Source: Tetrahymena thermophila SB210
Lineage: Eukaryota > Ciliophora > Oligohymenophorea > Hymenostomatida > Tetrahymenidae
Direction: 5' to 3'
Assembly: GCF_000189635.1 (NCBI RefSeq)
Contig: NW_002476571.1
Span: 553,957-617,956 of the forward strand
DNA length: 64,000 nt
Shown: piece by piece, positions 40,201-53,163 of the stretch
Layout of the letters: each line of letters begins with the position of its first letter
How positions within the stretch are numbered: position 1 is the first letter of the stretch
Notes under the pieces: generated by a model
What the model saw: only the letters and a program-made list of their open reading frames with translations
Database searches by the model: none
What the model was told of the DNA's origin: nothing
Program-made: the position numbers and the translations under genes

Positions 40201-41047
40201 AATATATATTCGTTTATGCTAAAGAATCAATAAAATTGGAGATAAAGGCTTATCATGTTTGGCATCAGGTTTTGTAAACTGTGCAAATCTTTCAAATCTG
40301 ACACTTAATCTTGCGTAATAAATATTAATTATTTATTTTTTACTGTTTAGATTTTTATTGAAATTCTAGTAACATAATAAATTAAATAAATAATTCAAGC
40401 GATAACTAAATTGGAGCTTAGGGTGCATCTGAACTAGGTTTTGCATTACCAAATTGTAAAAATCTCTAAAATTTGGCTTTAAATCTTGAGTAAAATTTAT
40501 AAATCTTTTTTATCAATATTTTAATAATAATATTTAAATTAAATAATATGTTCGTTCTATAATAATTCAAAGTGCTAATCATGTAGGATCAATAGGAATA
40601 TTAGATTTAAGTTCTGCCTTAATTAAATGCTTAAAGCTCTAAAATTTGAAGCTTGAACTTTTGTAAAAACAAACAATCTTTTATTTATTTTTTTAATTTT
40701 TTTAAATAAAAATCAATTAATAGTAATTATTTTTGCTATAAAGGTAAAACAATTTAGGACTCTAGGGAACTTCACATTTAGGATCTTCTTTATTAAAATG
40801 CAGCAATCTTTTATTTTTAGAAATTAAATTAGGGTAATAATTAGTTTTAAGTTAAATTTCTATCTTTACATTTTTTGAAAACTTAATGTTAAAAAGAACA
40901 AGTTAAGCATCAAATTTTATTTTTTGATTGAAATTTAATTTTTAAAAAAAATGTATTTTTAATATTAAATAATAAATAAATTTATAAGGTTTAACACAAT
41001 AAATTTAATTAATTAATCCAAATTAAGAACTAGAATACTAAAAATGA
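34252..41047 (+). CDS. Leucine-rich-repeat protein with MGNTSS N-terminus, about one repeat per exon
   Basis: The start MGNTSSKKK (ATG 34252) fits an N-myristoylation signal (Gly2, Ser6), suggesting membrane attachment; this is inference. A series of exons of roughly 80-95 bases follows, each with one LRR of the type NxIGxxGxxxLGxALxxCxNLxxLxLxL. Readable repeats lie near 34830, 35135, 37405, 38560, 38840, 38990, 39280, 39560, 39755, 40010, 40205, 40400, 40570 and 40745. Introns between the 38560-39650 repeats appear to sit in phase 2. Introns at 35.7-38.5 kb are long and repeated in tandem. A 100-N gap (36926-37025) interrupts the gene and at least one exon is doubtful there. The end is tentative: a last exon to TGA 41045-41047, or read-through to a TGA near 40930. 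Confidence 0.6.
36536..36745. repeat. Exact copy of 37026-37235
   Basis: 210 bases identical by eye to the segment that starts on the other side of the assembly gap. The following bases 36743-36925 match 37556-37738 exactly, so the left side lacks only about 320 bases found on the right. Confidence 0.85.
36926..37025. other. Assembly gap (100 N)
   Basis: Exactly 100 N, a conventional unknown-size gap. Both flanks are made of the same repeated sequence, so the gap is likely caused by the repeat or by two sequence variants. Confidence 0.98.
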
Positions 41048-41658
41048 AGAGATTACTTTAAATATGTATCACATTTTAACATTTTTTATAAAAAATTATT
41101 AAGTTTTTTATAATTAAATTAATAAGAACTATCGTGGTCTTTAGAATGAAATATTAATACATAAACTTAGTAAGTTACTAAGTTAGTTTTTCATGCAAAA
41201 TCTTTTTTTATATTATTTAAATAAATATTTATAATTTTTGTTTAAGTAGTGTTTTTGTGGGTACCAAATAACTAATAAAAAAATGTTAAAACTTTTAATG
41301 TTTTTTAAGTCTTAAAATAATTTAGAAAAAAATATAATAAATATTTATTTAATAAAATAAATTAAATTTATTTTCTTTTATTCAAAATCCTCAGCTACTT
41401 CTTATTTAGAATTGTAAATATATTTACAAAAATATTATTTCAAACTTACTTTTATTGGTGTTTGCATTAAATAATAAGTAAAATTTAAACAGTAATAAAA
41501 TTTAGAAGAAAAAAAAAGTAATTTAAATTTATAAATTGATGCAAAATTCATTTAAATTGTATACACATATAAAAATATTAATAGTAAATATATGCAACAA
41601 TTGTTAATTTATTTATTTATAAAATATAAATATTTATTATGTTAATTAATTAATTAAT
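41048..41658. other. Intergenic, between convergent genes
   Basis: AT-rich 3' flanks of the plus-strand LRR gene and the minus-strand SecA-like gene 2. Nothing recognisable. Confidence 0.6.
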
Positions 41659-44600
41659 TCATTGTATTATATGTTTAAATAAGCCATAAATTGCATTTGA
41701 TTCTATTTATTGCTAAAATACATGAGATACTATCTTAAAGGCTGGGCTGAGAAGTTTTATTTGTATTTTTTTAAATATTTATTATTGGAATTCGTTTGAG
41801 TTGAATTAATTGGAATTTATATTATTATTTTCAAACAATTTTATTGCAGCTTGAGAAATTACATCTAAGAACTCTTCATATTGTGTTATTTTTTGATTGT
41901 TTTTAAGGATTAAATATTTTATTTCTCCTTTTAATTATGTCTCAGAGAAATTTATTAGACTATTGTTATTTTTATCAAGTATTTTTAAGTTTTGAATGGC
42001 TTGATTGATAGCTTTAGGATATTATTATAATAATTCTTTGTCTTCTTTTAAAAAGGCATAGAATTTTTGATGGTTTTTCAGTTTATTCTCTAAATGAGAG
42101 TATTATTTTTGCTATACTAATCCTTGAACCTTTGGAGCAGATAGTATCAGATCTCTGATTTAAGTTTTTACAGATTTTATCATGGCTTTTAACGAACATA
42201 GAACATGTTAACGGATAGTTTCAACGACTACATTTTCTATGCCATCTATTGTGCTATTTACAGAATTATATATAGGCTATTAAACTAAATTTGAAACAAC
42301 TTCTGTAAAGGCATTAGAAGAAAATTGTAATTCATAGTTGTCCTTAATGAAGTTTTCAAGGTTTTCTATAATTGATTTTTTGTGATTCTTACAAATATTT
42401 TTTGACAAACTGCTGACTATTTCTTTTTAAAATTAAGAAAAACTTAAGTAGAAAAAGCTTTTTTTGAATGCTCTGTATATGCTTTCTATTTACTAAGTAG
42501 AAACAAATTATATAACTTGATTCTACTCCAATATTTTTTTGCAATTTTCTTAAAATTTATATGAAAGCAAACGGAGATTTTAGAATGTCTAATCTTATGC
42601 CATCTGCTAGGTGATAAAAGTAATTTCTGGTGAGTATTTTATGACCTCTTTTGTTAGGGCATTCTTAAGACTTATTTAAATCATAAGTTCGTTTTGTACT
42701 CTGTCAGCTGAAGACTCACTGATTTGAGTTAGCATGTGTATATAATCGTTAATTTAGAATTTTCTGATATTTTCAATTAAAAGAAGCGATTTTTTGCTTA
42801 AATAGTCTTTTAAATTCAATCCTTCAACATCAGCTATTTTTTTAACAGCACTAGCTATTCCTTGGACTTATCTATCTTGTTCTTCAATCATAAGAGGATA
42901 TTTAAGATCAACCTCAAAGTCTACAGGAGTGCACAAATCCAATCCTGAAGGAGTTTAGCTAGCAGCTGAGGTGCGAGTTGAAGGTGTATTAGAGTTAGAA
43001 TTTCCATCTTACAAAATTTGTTGAGCTTGTAACAGATAAAGTGAGTTAGCTAGTTAGAAAATACCACATGCAAGAGGAATTAGAGATTTCCACTTTAAAG
43101 GTTTGCGATCAAAGAGCTCAATAATAAATGGGATTTCCTCATTTTAATGCTCTTTAAGCATTTGTTCAGTAATTTAGTCATCTTAGAAATATTCGTTGAC
43201 TTGGATGAATTATAAGCTTTCTTTTTTAGAAGGATTTCTATAGAGTTCCTTAATTTCTGTTTTCAATTCTCTGATTTAATCCTAAATTTTACCTCTGATC
43301 ACTTCTTCATCTTTGATTCTCTTAAAGCATCCACTCTCAGTGATGTAAGATTCGAGCTGCTTCCTGTCATATTTATTCTAATTAAATATTTTTGACTCTT
43401 GCAATTAATTCTAAAAATGTTTGCTTAAAACAAGACTTTATTCAAGCAATTCTTAGTTATATTCTTGCTACACTAAAGATTAAGATTATAATTGTATTAT
43501 TTACAGTGCTTAGTGCAAATCATTCTTTTAAGCTAGAATTTCTTCACATTTATCGAGCATCTGAAGAGATTTAGCATGCTTTTTCAAAGAAAGCAAAGCA
43601 ATAGCTTTAATGTAGTGAGCAGCTAAGTTATTTGGATTTTTCTAGATGACTTCATCTGATATTTAGAGTGACTCAGCAAATTTGTTATCCATAAGTAACT
43701 TCATTCCTTCGTTAATTAAATAAGAAGGATTGACTATATTTTTCTCATTAACTCTTTTTTAAAACTCTTCTTTGAAAATTGCATATTCTTTCCTGACTTT
43801 CTCTGGCTCCTTTCTCATGAACTAAATCTTGCAATAAAATGTTGCCCAAATCTCTTCTTCTTACTTCCTCATATATTACTTATTTTTAATAGCTTCACAA
43901 GTGTTAAGAGTCTTGCAGTAGTCCCAAAAAATTTCATCCATTTTAGAAATATCTTTCATATTTTAAAGTTATCTCTCGCAAATCTAAGCATCTACTTTGT
44001 CTCTTTCCTCTATTAAGTTTGACTAAATTTTATTTTTTATGATAAAGCTATCTTTTGAACCATCGATCACCATTTGAGCACTGCCGTCTTATCCACATCT
44101 GCCAGCTCTACCGAATGCCTAGTCTTCTACTCTCTTATTCTTAGGTGTGAACGTTACTATTACATGCAATCCACCTAAAATTTATTAATAAATAAAAATA
44201 TATTGTTTATATGTAAAATCTTATCTAATTGATTACCATTATTAATAATATTTGGAGAAAGCTTTATATCAGTTCCTCTGCCTGCTAAGTTAGTGCTTAT
44301 TATTATGCAAAAGTCATTTACTTATTCTTTTTCTATGCTTTCATCACCGCTGTAGTATTCTATGATTTTTATGTTTGAGAATTTCTTAGAAATCAATTTC
44401 GAAAGGTATTTGCCGAATTTTTCTGATTCAGATATAATCAAGCAAGGTCTTCCTTATTGCATTTTTTGACCAATTTCGTTAATCATAGTCTTTTGGAAAT
44501 CCAAAGTTGTTTTTTCAATCAAGGGTGGGAATATTTATAATTTTCTAGGCTTGAAAGGAGGTACTTTCAAAGCATCTATTGTGTAGAATTACTCTAAAAC

Positions 44601-47057
44601 ATTTATTGATTAAAAGGTGCCTAATGTTCCAGTTAATCCAACTAAGTTGCTTTTATAGAGTAAAAACATGTATATGTTAGAAACAAAATTGACAGTCATG
44701 TTCATTGGAGTTACAGTCACATTTTCCTTCATTTAAATGAATTAATGTAAACCTCCTCTCCATTAAGTGTTTTGCTAAGCTATACCTGTGTTGTCATAGT
44801 CAATAGGAATAATTTTATCGTTTTCTACTTTATACTCTTTGTTTCTTTAAAGTTACAAAGCATGGAAACCATTGCTAATCCATTCTTTCATTTGGGACAT
44901 TGCAAATGACTTCATATGACTAGGTATTTGCTTATCAATCTCGGCAGACACTTCACCACTCATAAGAACTTAGTTGATAAATTCAGTAATAAAATCTTCA
45001 GCTCTGCAACAGTATTTCTTTTCCTTATTTTCTACAAAGTAGTAATATCCATCTAGATATTGATCTCTCATCTAAGTAATTTTGTACCAAATAAGCCACA
45101 AAATAGTATTCAGCTTAGACAACCCTGGAATACTCTTAGCAAGAGAAGTGGAATGATTATGTTGATCAATAAACATACAATCGACTTCATCAACAATAGC
45201 AAAGTCAAACATTCTGCCACATCTAGTACCTCTTTGCTCATAATAATCACCTAATAAATCAGCTGCGTAGCTACCAACATCACCATAGACTATATCTTTT
45301 TTGTAAGTTTCATTTGGTTCACTCGAACGAACTTCTTCTTAGCCAATTGAGCCACATGTTAAACCGAGCTCTTCATAGAATTCCTAGAATTCTTCACAAT
45401 CTCTCTTGGCAAGCTCTTTGTTTGATGTGTAGACATCAACTTTATCTTTCATTAAACTTCTGGTGGCTGCCATCAAAGCAACTGTAATCGACTTGCCTTC
45501 TCCAGTATTAATCTGTAAGATTCTTCCTTTTTGTTTTTGCTTGTATAAAAACATCAAACAAGAAATGATCTAAACCGAACGTGGTTTAATTTTTCTAACT
45601 TTTTCTAAACCCTTGCATGATTTGATCAAATAATAAATCTCAGGATACCTCTTTTTTAAATCATCCAAAAACTAGCCGTTCATACCTGCATCATATTTGC
45701 CAAATAGTTTCATGAATAGATCTCTTTCGTATTGAGTGAGTTCATTAATCTGCTTTAAGATAGAATCAACTTCTTCGCTGTAAAACTTTGGCTAAGTAGA
45801 TTGATTAGTAGGCTTTATCTCAATTTTTTATTAATTAGATTAATCTTATTAAATTTTTTGTTTTTTATCTTGCTTTGGTGGATAATGTAAATCTTATTGA
45901 TTTGTTTATGGTTAAAAATTGTTCTATTCAGATATGCATTTCTTTAATTAATTTGGAGTGTTTGGCTGTTATTCCTAGTTGCTTTCTGATTGAATTCTTT
46001 TAATTTATTATTGGATAGGAGAAACATCTCTTTCCTTCTTTTAATTTAAAATTTTATGAATCTGAGGTTGAATATCTATGCATTACTATTAAGGTTGTTG
46101 GTATTAGACTTTCTAAATATTTATTATCTAATACTTTTTATCATTCTATTTTAATTAGTTAATTTTATCATTTTACTCATTTTTTGATAAATAATTTTGT
46201 TTTTGATTCTTATTTTACTCATAAGGTTTTTCGAATTACCTTTCTCTGCTATGGATATCTTATCTTTATTGTTGATTTACATTTCTTCTTTCATTTTCTT
46301 TATCTTATTGGTAATGTCTGAAGGCATCTAAATCGTAATGAGTTACTATGTCGTTTTCTGTTTTAATTCTAGTGGGGTACAACTGCTTTTGCTCTTTTCT
46401 GATCACATTCTTCCCAGTTTTTGGTTAAAGATACTCATTTAAGTATATTATATCGAATTTAGTCATAGCTTTAAATTTATTATAGGGAGTGTCTTTATTC
46501 TAGCCTTATTTTTCTACTTCAAAAATGCTTTAAGAAACCTAATCCATGAGACTTAAAATACTTTGACACTCTACCTTATCGCACATCCAATAAGACTGCA
46601 AGAAGACATCATAATGTATCTACTTTTGATTGAATCTTTTGCAGTTTAATTAAATCAATTGCATTATTTAATGATAAATTTATTTTTTTTTCTCTTTATT
46701 TTTTTATTAGAGAGGAAACTGTAGTTCATTACTCGAATTGAGTAGTTCCTTGATTTTATTGACAGCCACGAGGATGTGCATTCTTTACTATTTAACCATA
46801 AAGTAAAGCTCAAAAAGGAGATCAACCATGTAAATACCCAGCCCCTTTTCCGTATATTTTGCTACAATTTAGTCTTTAAATTAACAAATATTATTAATCA
46901 ATTCCTTGATTAAATGTACATTTGTAAAGTTGTATTTATCAAGCATCATAGCGATTAAGCAGCTATCAGTTTTACCGATACCTTCCTGAGCAGCTTTACT
47001 TATTATTTTTTCTACATCAGCATATGGCTCAGCCAAATAATTTCTCTCTATATCCAT
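41659..47057 (-). CDS. SecA-type motor ATPase with TPR-like segment and long helical tail (paralog 2)
   Basis: The frame is open from ATG 47057 to TGA 41661-41659. Removing the single intron (44175-44236) leaves 1779 codons, i.e. 1778 aa. The N-terminal ~430 residues (MDIERNYLAEPYADVEKIIS..) do not resemble paralog 1. The shared part starts at PKFYSEEVDSILKQI (about 45790). It includes Walker A LQINTGEGKS (about 45510), Walker B FAIVDEVDCMFID (about 45195), GLTGTLGT (about 44630), NLAGRGTDIKL (about 44270) and GRAGRCGQDGSA (about 44105). The TPR-like EGMKLLMDNKFAESLQISDE follows near 43690. The tail stays alignable to the very end (ESNAIYGLFKHIIQ here, ESNAIQGLFSHIIQ in paralog 1). Both NTP-binding halves and the arginine-finger region are kept, so ATPase activity is likely. 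No targeting peptide or membrane span is visible. Substrate unknown. Confidence 0.85.
44175..44236 (-). other. Intron at the conserved SecA-like position
   Basis: GT..AG, 62 nt, at NNG|GLHVIVTF; same codon and phase as the 140-nt intron of paralog 1. Confidence 0.9.
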
Positions 47058-49561
47058 TGCTTAAAATATCTACTACTTGGATAATGCAAATAAAAGTTTA
47101 AATAAATTATTGTTATTTAAAACAATAAAGCTTTATATTGATTTCTAAATGTTTGATTTTATAAATATTTTGAATGAATTCTAACAATCAATTAGTTAAA
47201 TAAACCCAAAGGGCAAATCCTTTCAAATTTGTTTTTTTTTTTTTTAAATTTTGAAAAAGAATATTGAGTTTATATGAAAATAAAATTATCTAAGAGAGAG
47301 ATAAGTATTTATAAATAAATAAATACTTCCATTACTAAAATTTCCTATATAATTTATATAACAGCATTTTTTATAAATTAATTTTATATTATTTTTAACA
47401 CTTTTCACAATCCAGCAATACAAAAATTTAAAATGACATAGTAATTTTTATCAATGATTATTTTTTTTAATAACTGACTGATAAAAACAGATTTCTATAC
47501 AAACGAAATATCTCTTTTCTAAAATTGATAAATTAATTTCCAACATTAATTTAAATTTAAAAATCTTAATGAAATTTAATTTATCAAAACACAAACAATC
47601 ATTAAATTAAAGTTTGGTGCAAGATGTAAATCTAATAAAATATGAGTTATTCAAACAACCAATAAATAAAAACATTAATGAAAAAGAAAAAATAATATAT
47701 CTATTTATTAACTTATTTTTCATTTTAAACGTTTATAAAAACTATCTTTCTTAAAATGAAAAATACATTTTCATTTATTTTTTATTTGAAATGTTATTAT
47801 ACAAATTATTTTAGTTTGAAATTATAATAAAAATAAACAAATACTTTTATCTCCTTAATTATAAATTTACTTTATTAATTCGTTAAAAAATGTTAACTGA
47901 AAAATTATTAAAATAAAATATTCAAATTAATATGATTTGTATTTATAAAATTAGTATACCATAATTAACTAAATAAATATTTTTATATCAAATATTTACT
48001 TAATAACCTAATAAAATTAAAGTAAAATTTTTCCATTTAAATTGTAAATCTATATATACAACATAATTAAAAGAATCACGTGGTATATAATAATCTGAAT
48101 TACAAAATTTACTTGATTTATATAATTTTAAATTGCTATTATTGGCATAATATTATTGTTTATTTATAAATTATTTTAATGGTAAAATAAAATCTATAAA
48201 AATCTAAATATATTTTTAATTTACTATTGAATAAAATTCGAAATGCTTACTTAGATTTAATTATCTCAATTAAAAGCGTAAAAATTTATTTTCTGATTTG
48301 ATGCAATCCTAAAACAAAAGCAGTTTTGCTAAGAGGTTAAAAATATTGTTAGAAAGGATGTCTACTTAAAAATTTTTTTATACTGATTATAAAGATAATA
48401 TTTTGAATAAATTAACATTTCTTTTTGTTTAAAAATAACTCTACTTAATATTATTTCAAATTAATAAACCTTAAATACTTACTTTTTCAGTGTAGAAACA
48501 TTTTACATTAGCTAATATATATATTATTATTAGAAATAAGGCTATTTTTATCTCTCTCATTAGAAGAATAAAATAAATCTGTAAAAACGATTTATATATT
48601 AATTTACTAGCCAATTTTATGAAATTTAATGGATTTAATGATATTATACTAAGATAATTTTAATTTTGAAAATTTATTTTCAAAAAAAATAATAAAATAG
48701 AAATCAATTAACCCCTTTATTATCAATAAATCAATCACTTTTATCATGTCTCTCTCTTCTTTTTTTAAAAATAATATATGTAAATCCATTGAAAGGCAAA
48801 TTGAATAAATAGAAATAGAAAAATGATATTAAAAATATCTTATTGAATTTCAAGAAGAAAGAAAAAAAAGTAAGAGCTTTCTAAAATTGGTTTCAAGTAA
48901 ATTTTATTTCAATTTATCTATGCAGTAAGTAACTTAAGGAAGGTTTTATGAATCTTTTATCTTTCATTTATTAATAAAATTTTGTTTTAAAAATATATCA
49001 TGATTTTAGGCTGAAAGTTTGTTAAAAGTATTAAAGTAATTCTTTTACATCTAAATTGTTTACTTTATATAAGATTTAATTATAGCATGTAATTTACTTT
49101 TCTTTGTACAAATACTTTAAACATATAACACACTCTGAATAATTAAAAAGGTTGTCTGCTAATTTTTTAAAAATGTATCAAACACCTAATGAAAAATGAG
49201 AAAAGAAAAAAATTAATAAAAGTAATAGGACTTTATACTTAGAATTAATTAATTATTCATTGGATTAGCAAAGAAAGCTTTAAATTTCTACTACCTAAAA
49301 AATTTTTTAAGCATAATAAATTTACCCAAAAAAAATAAGTCATCAAAAAAAAAAAAAGACAAAAAATCAATATTGATTAATAATTCTTTGATATTTCCCT
49401 AATATTTCGCGAAAAAGTAGTAAACATACAAATAGAATACTCCTACCATACATACAAAATATTAATTAAAAACAAAAAAAATATAAAAAAACAAATAAAC
49501 AAATAAACAAACAAAACTCAGACAGACAGACAAACAAATAGAATTCAATTAATTAAAAAAA
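47058..49561. other. Long intergenic region between divergent genes
   Basis: About 2.5 kb, extremely AT-rich, with the 5' flanks of SecA-like gene 2 (-) and the 49562 gene (+). A 26-codon open stretch starts at 48746 (MSLSSFFKNN) and could be a small exon, but no conserved continuation was found. Just before 49562 there is an (A)n/CAAA/CAGA-rich leader (49490-49545). Confidence 0.6.
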
Positions 49562-50263
49562 ATGGACAAATTAAAGAGCGAGTATACAAACTTTAGAGAG
49601 AGGATATTTTGCTAGGATATTGATGCCTCTAAGATTAAGCAATTTAGCGATAGAATAAAGCAGCAGCTCACATCGAATGAGAGCGAAAGATATCCTTTTG
49701 AAGTGATTTCCCTCTTGGAAAGTATGTACAATCATAACAAATCAATTAATACAGGAGCTGCTCCAACTTTGGACACTGTCCATTTGTTTGATCTAAACCT
49801 TACTTTAAATTAACTTTAATCACTGAAAAGATGCATTTAAAAGCTTGAATATCCTCAACAAATACTAGATTCTCTCAACTTTTTGTTTTCATTTATGTTT
49901 TCAGATGACAATAACAAGCTTTTTTTGATCAACTGCAAAATAATTAATGACATTCTTGTCAAATACAAAAAGACTCTTAAGCTAAAGAACGAAGAATACC
50001 AGCTAAGATCGATCAAATAAATTGAACTTTTGCTTGAATATGGCAAAAAAAACAACTCTCCTCTACTAACTCACCATTTAGAAACTAACGGAATTAGTAA
50101 ACTGTTGAAATAACTATCAACTAGCTCAGAAGTTTAGACTGAAATCAAGTAATAGTGCTCTGAATTGCTACAAAAGTATTTCAATATTGAAATTGATTCA
50201 GAAGATTTCGACAGTGAAGATCAAAGCAGCAATAATAGCTAAGAAAACTATAGCCAAAATTGA
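49562..50263 (+). CDS. Unrecognised 233-aa helical protein, single exon
   Basis: ATG 49562 to TGA 50261-50263, 234 codons without intron, using TAA/TAG as Gln. It begins MDKLKSEYTNFRERIFCQDI and is predicted by eye to be largely alpha-helical, with leucine- and lysine-rich amphipathic stretches (about residues 75-190). It ends in an acidic, Ser/Asn-rich tail (DSEDFDSEDQSSNNSQEN). No signal peptide, membrane helix or catalytic motif is visible. The codon pattern is clearly less AT-biased than the flanks, which supports real coding. I do not recognise the family; the gene stands alone with long spacers on both sides. Confidence 0.8.
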
Positions 50264-52083
50264 AGAACGAACTTTGCTTGTAAGGACACTCGAATAAATC
50301 TGAATTCTCTCGCCAAAACTCTTGTACACAATTATTAACCAGCTTTGGTGATCTCAGATTTATATTGAATAAATCCTTTATATGCAATAATTCTATTTGA
50401 TCTATCTACTCTTTATTAATCTAAAGTATTAGTTTACCTGACTGCCTTTTTTTTTGATATATTACTTACTTACTATTCTAAAAGTCTTTCAAACAGAGTA
50501 AAGCTATTAACATTATTATTTATTAATATATACTAATTACTTTATATATAAGTATTCATTACTGACCAGATAACAAAGAAATTTATAAAATTTCTTTATA
50601 AATTATATCAAAAAAATAATAAAAAGCTAATTTATTATTTTATTAGAAATTTATTATAATTTTTTACTCATAAACTCTATAATAACAAACAAAAAACCAT
50701 TTAAAAACATTCACTTAAACTAAATATATAAAAAAACACTAATGATTTTATGATTTTTAGACCTATCCTAGTATGATTAAATGCGCTTATAAATATAAAT
50801 AAATTAAGTATATTTGTGCTATTCATATTTTGTATTTAATATAATAATATTTTGCTAATTCTTTTAAACAATTCTTCTTTATTATTTATTATAAAATTGA
50901 ATCAAGTATTTTTTCAATATTAATTACTTTTATTTATAAATTTAATTTATTAATTTTATAAATAAAAATGTTTTTACGGTTAAAATTAACTTCAAATTAA
51001 TATAAACAAACATTTAATTAATACTTCGAAAATAGTCTAGAATTTTTTTTAATATTGAAAACTTTAAATTTATTCTAGCCTTGACCAAAAAATTTTAATT
51101 TTGTTAGTTCATTCTATTCATTTTAAATATTAATGATAATTGTAATTGATAAAGAATAAACTGATTAATTTTTAGATATAAATATATTTATCTTATAAAA
51201 TATTTTTTGTTTAGATTTTGTTTAGGATATTTGGTAAAAAATCTACTAAAATTGAGCTCCGCTTTATACTTATAATTTTAATAATAATATAAAATATTTA
51301 TTTTATTCATTTATTACTTATTAGATTTTGTTTAGAAAATTTTATTTCTTTTCAAAAAATGTAAAAGTCTTCAAAATATCTTTCATAATATTATAAATGA
51401 AAATTTTATCTATTACTTCAATATTTATTATGTTTGATTGCTTAATAGCGTCAATTATTGATAAATCAATTCTTCTATTATAAAATTTCGAGTAAAACTA
51501 AAAGGTAAAATCAAGATTTTAAAAAAGTAATTCAGAGATAGAGATTGATTGTAATTAATTTTAAATGATTGTTTACAAGTAATTTATAAGATTGATTTTT
51601 AAATTTAAAATTTAAAAATTTATTAATTACAATTTTTAGTAAGACATATATTTATTTTTTTTTTATAGACATTAAATGATACAATTTTGAGTAAAATTAT
51701 TTATGTATTTATTTATTTATTTGTTAGTAAGAAAGAAAATTACTTTTTATAAGTTTTTTTTGTTTCTTATTTTTAATTTATTATTTTTATTTGTGTTTGG
51801 AAATCTAATTTAAAAAAGTATTATGTGACTAAATGAGATAATTGTTGGATTAATACCAACTTTTTTTTGAGAATTTGTTGATAATAATTGATTTAATTAT
51901 TTATTTATGCAAGAAGATCGAAATAATTATTTTTTTACTCTTTGTTATTATTTTGAATATATGGATTTTGCTTTGAAAAAATTTTAACTATGACGAAAGC
52001 ATTCTATTTTATTTTAATTATGTTAATTGCGTTATAATAGAACGATTCAAAGTTAAGGTCTAGATCTATCGATTGAATTGATT
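50264..52083. other. Intergenic, convergent 3' flanks
   Basis: About 1.8 kb of very AT-rich sequence with no frame that looks coding on either strand. Nothing recognised. Confidence 0.65.
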
Positions 52084-53163
52084 TCAATTATCAGGGTTTA
52101 TAAAAATATAAACAAAATTTTGAAGGATATTCTCACAAATGGTTATATTGTTTTGATTGTTAGACTCACTAAATATTTCAAAAATTGCAAATTTGTTTGT
52201 TTTTATTGTTAGTATCATATAAAAGATTAAATTATTTTCTCTCAGCAAATAGCTTCCTCCTAGCTAGAAATCATTGCCACCCATCATAAACTCTCCTAAC
52301 TTATCGATTTGAGGAATACGTTAGAAGTGAGGCAAATATTAAGCAAAATCATTTATATTCAACGCAAATTTTCTGTCTAAATAGAATTTTTCTGATTTTA
52401 AAATAAATCCGTTTTGTAATTTGGCAGTATTTTTTGGATTCAACTTTATTTTTAAATATTTACTGAGCAATCTATCAGCCTAAATAGTTCTTTGTTCTAA
52501 AAATTTTAAAATATTTACTGGCATGTGCAACTAAAATTTTTTCTTGATATCTTTGCATCTAATTTTATAAAATTTATTTAATTAACTAAGCACTTTTCAT
52601 GCTAATAAAAACAATTTATTTAATAATTTATTGATTTATTTTTACTGGTAAACAATTTCAGCCTAGATTGGACCAAATGGAATTGAGTTAAATTTAAAGA
52701 AGAGCTCTTATTTAGACTAGTTGTTCGGAGATAAGCACCAATTAGATACAGTTGGTTTTGCAAAAGCCTAGCAAGTGCTTGATCCTGTAAGTGTTACATA
52801 AAGTTAATCTATAGGGGTTTAGGCCAAGTTTTTATAGTAAAGATTTAAATTTAAATAAATTTAATCTTGGTCTCTTTCTTGCTAGCTAATGCATCCAATT
52901 TACAGTCCTTCTTTCGTTTCCAAGTAAACAATCTTCTATAAAAAGATAGCTTGCTTATATTTAAGCAAATTATCCTTCGACATAGCGTACTACGAGAATA
53001 GACTTCTATCAAATTTTATTATCTACAAACTGATACACTGGCTACCATTATTTTACATCTAATCATAATATTCATAGACATTTAAATGAGGATAAATGAT
53101 TTATTTCATTTGGTTATCAATAGAACCATTTGATAGTAAATCTTCTGTATCATCCTATGACAT
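52084..53163 (-). other. Alpha-adaptin appendage-like exon block
   Basis: From ATG 53163 (MSQDDTEDLLSNG) with intron 52559-52645, this block alone would give 330 aa. It would be an adaptin ear with no trunk domain. Key features are the sandwich subdomain followed by HMPVNILKFLEQRTIQADRL and the platform end FMMGGNDFQLGGSYLL, resembling the alpha-adaptin ear. It is either the last two exons of the coiled-coil gene or a tiny separate gene. Confidence 0.7.

Noticed and set aside
34830-40833. CRISPR-like or satellite array, because of evenly spaced similar units
   Set aside because: The units are LRR-coding exons with splice sites and diverged introns, not identical repeats with unique spacers.
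45060-45254. Plus-strand open frame MISHLSNFVPN..
   Set aside because: Antisense to the SecA-like paralog 2 motor domain.
48746-48826. Small plus-strand frame MSLSSFFKNN..
   Set aside because: Only 26 codons before TGA, and no supported exon to join; AT-rich surroundings make such frames common.
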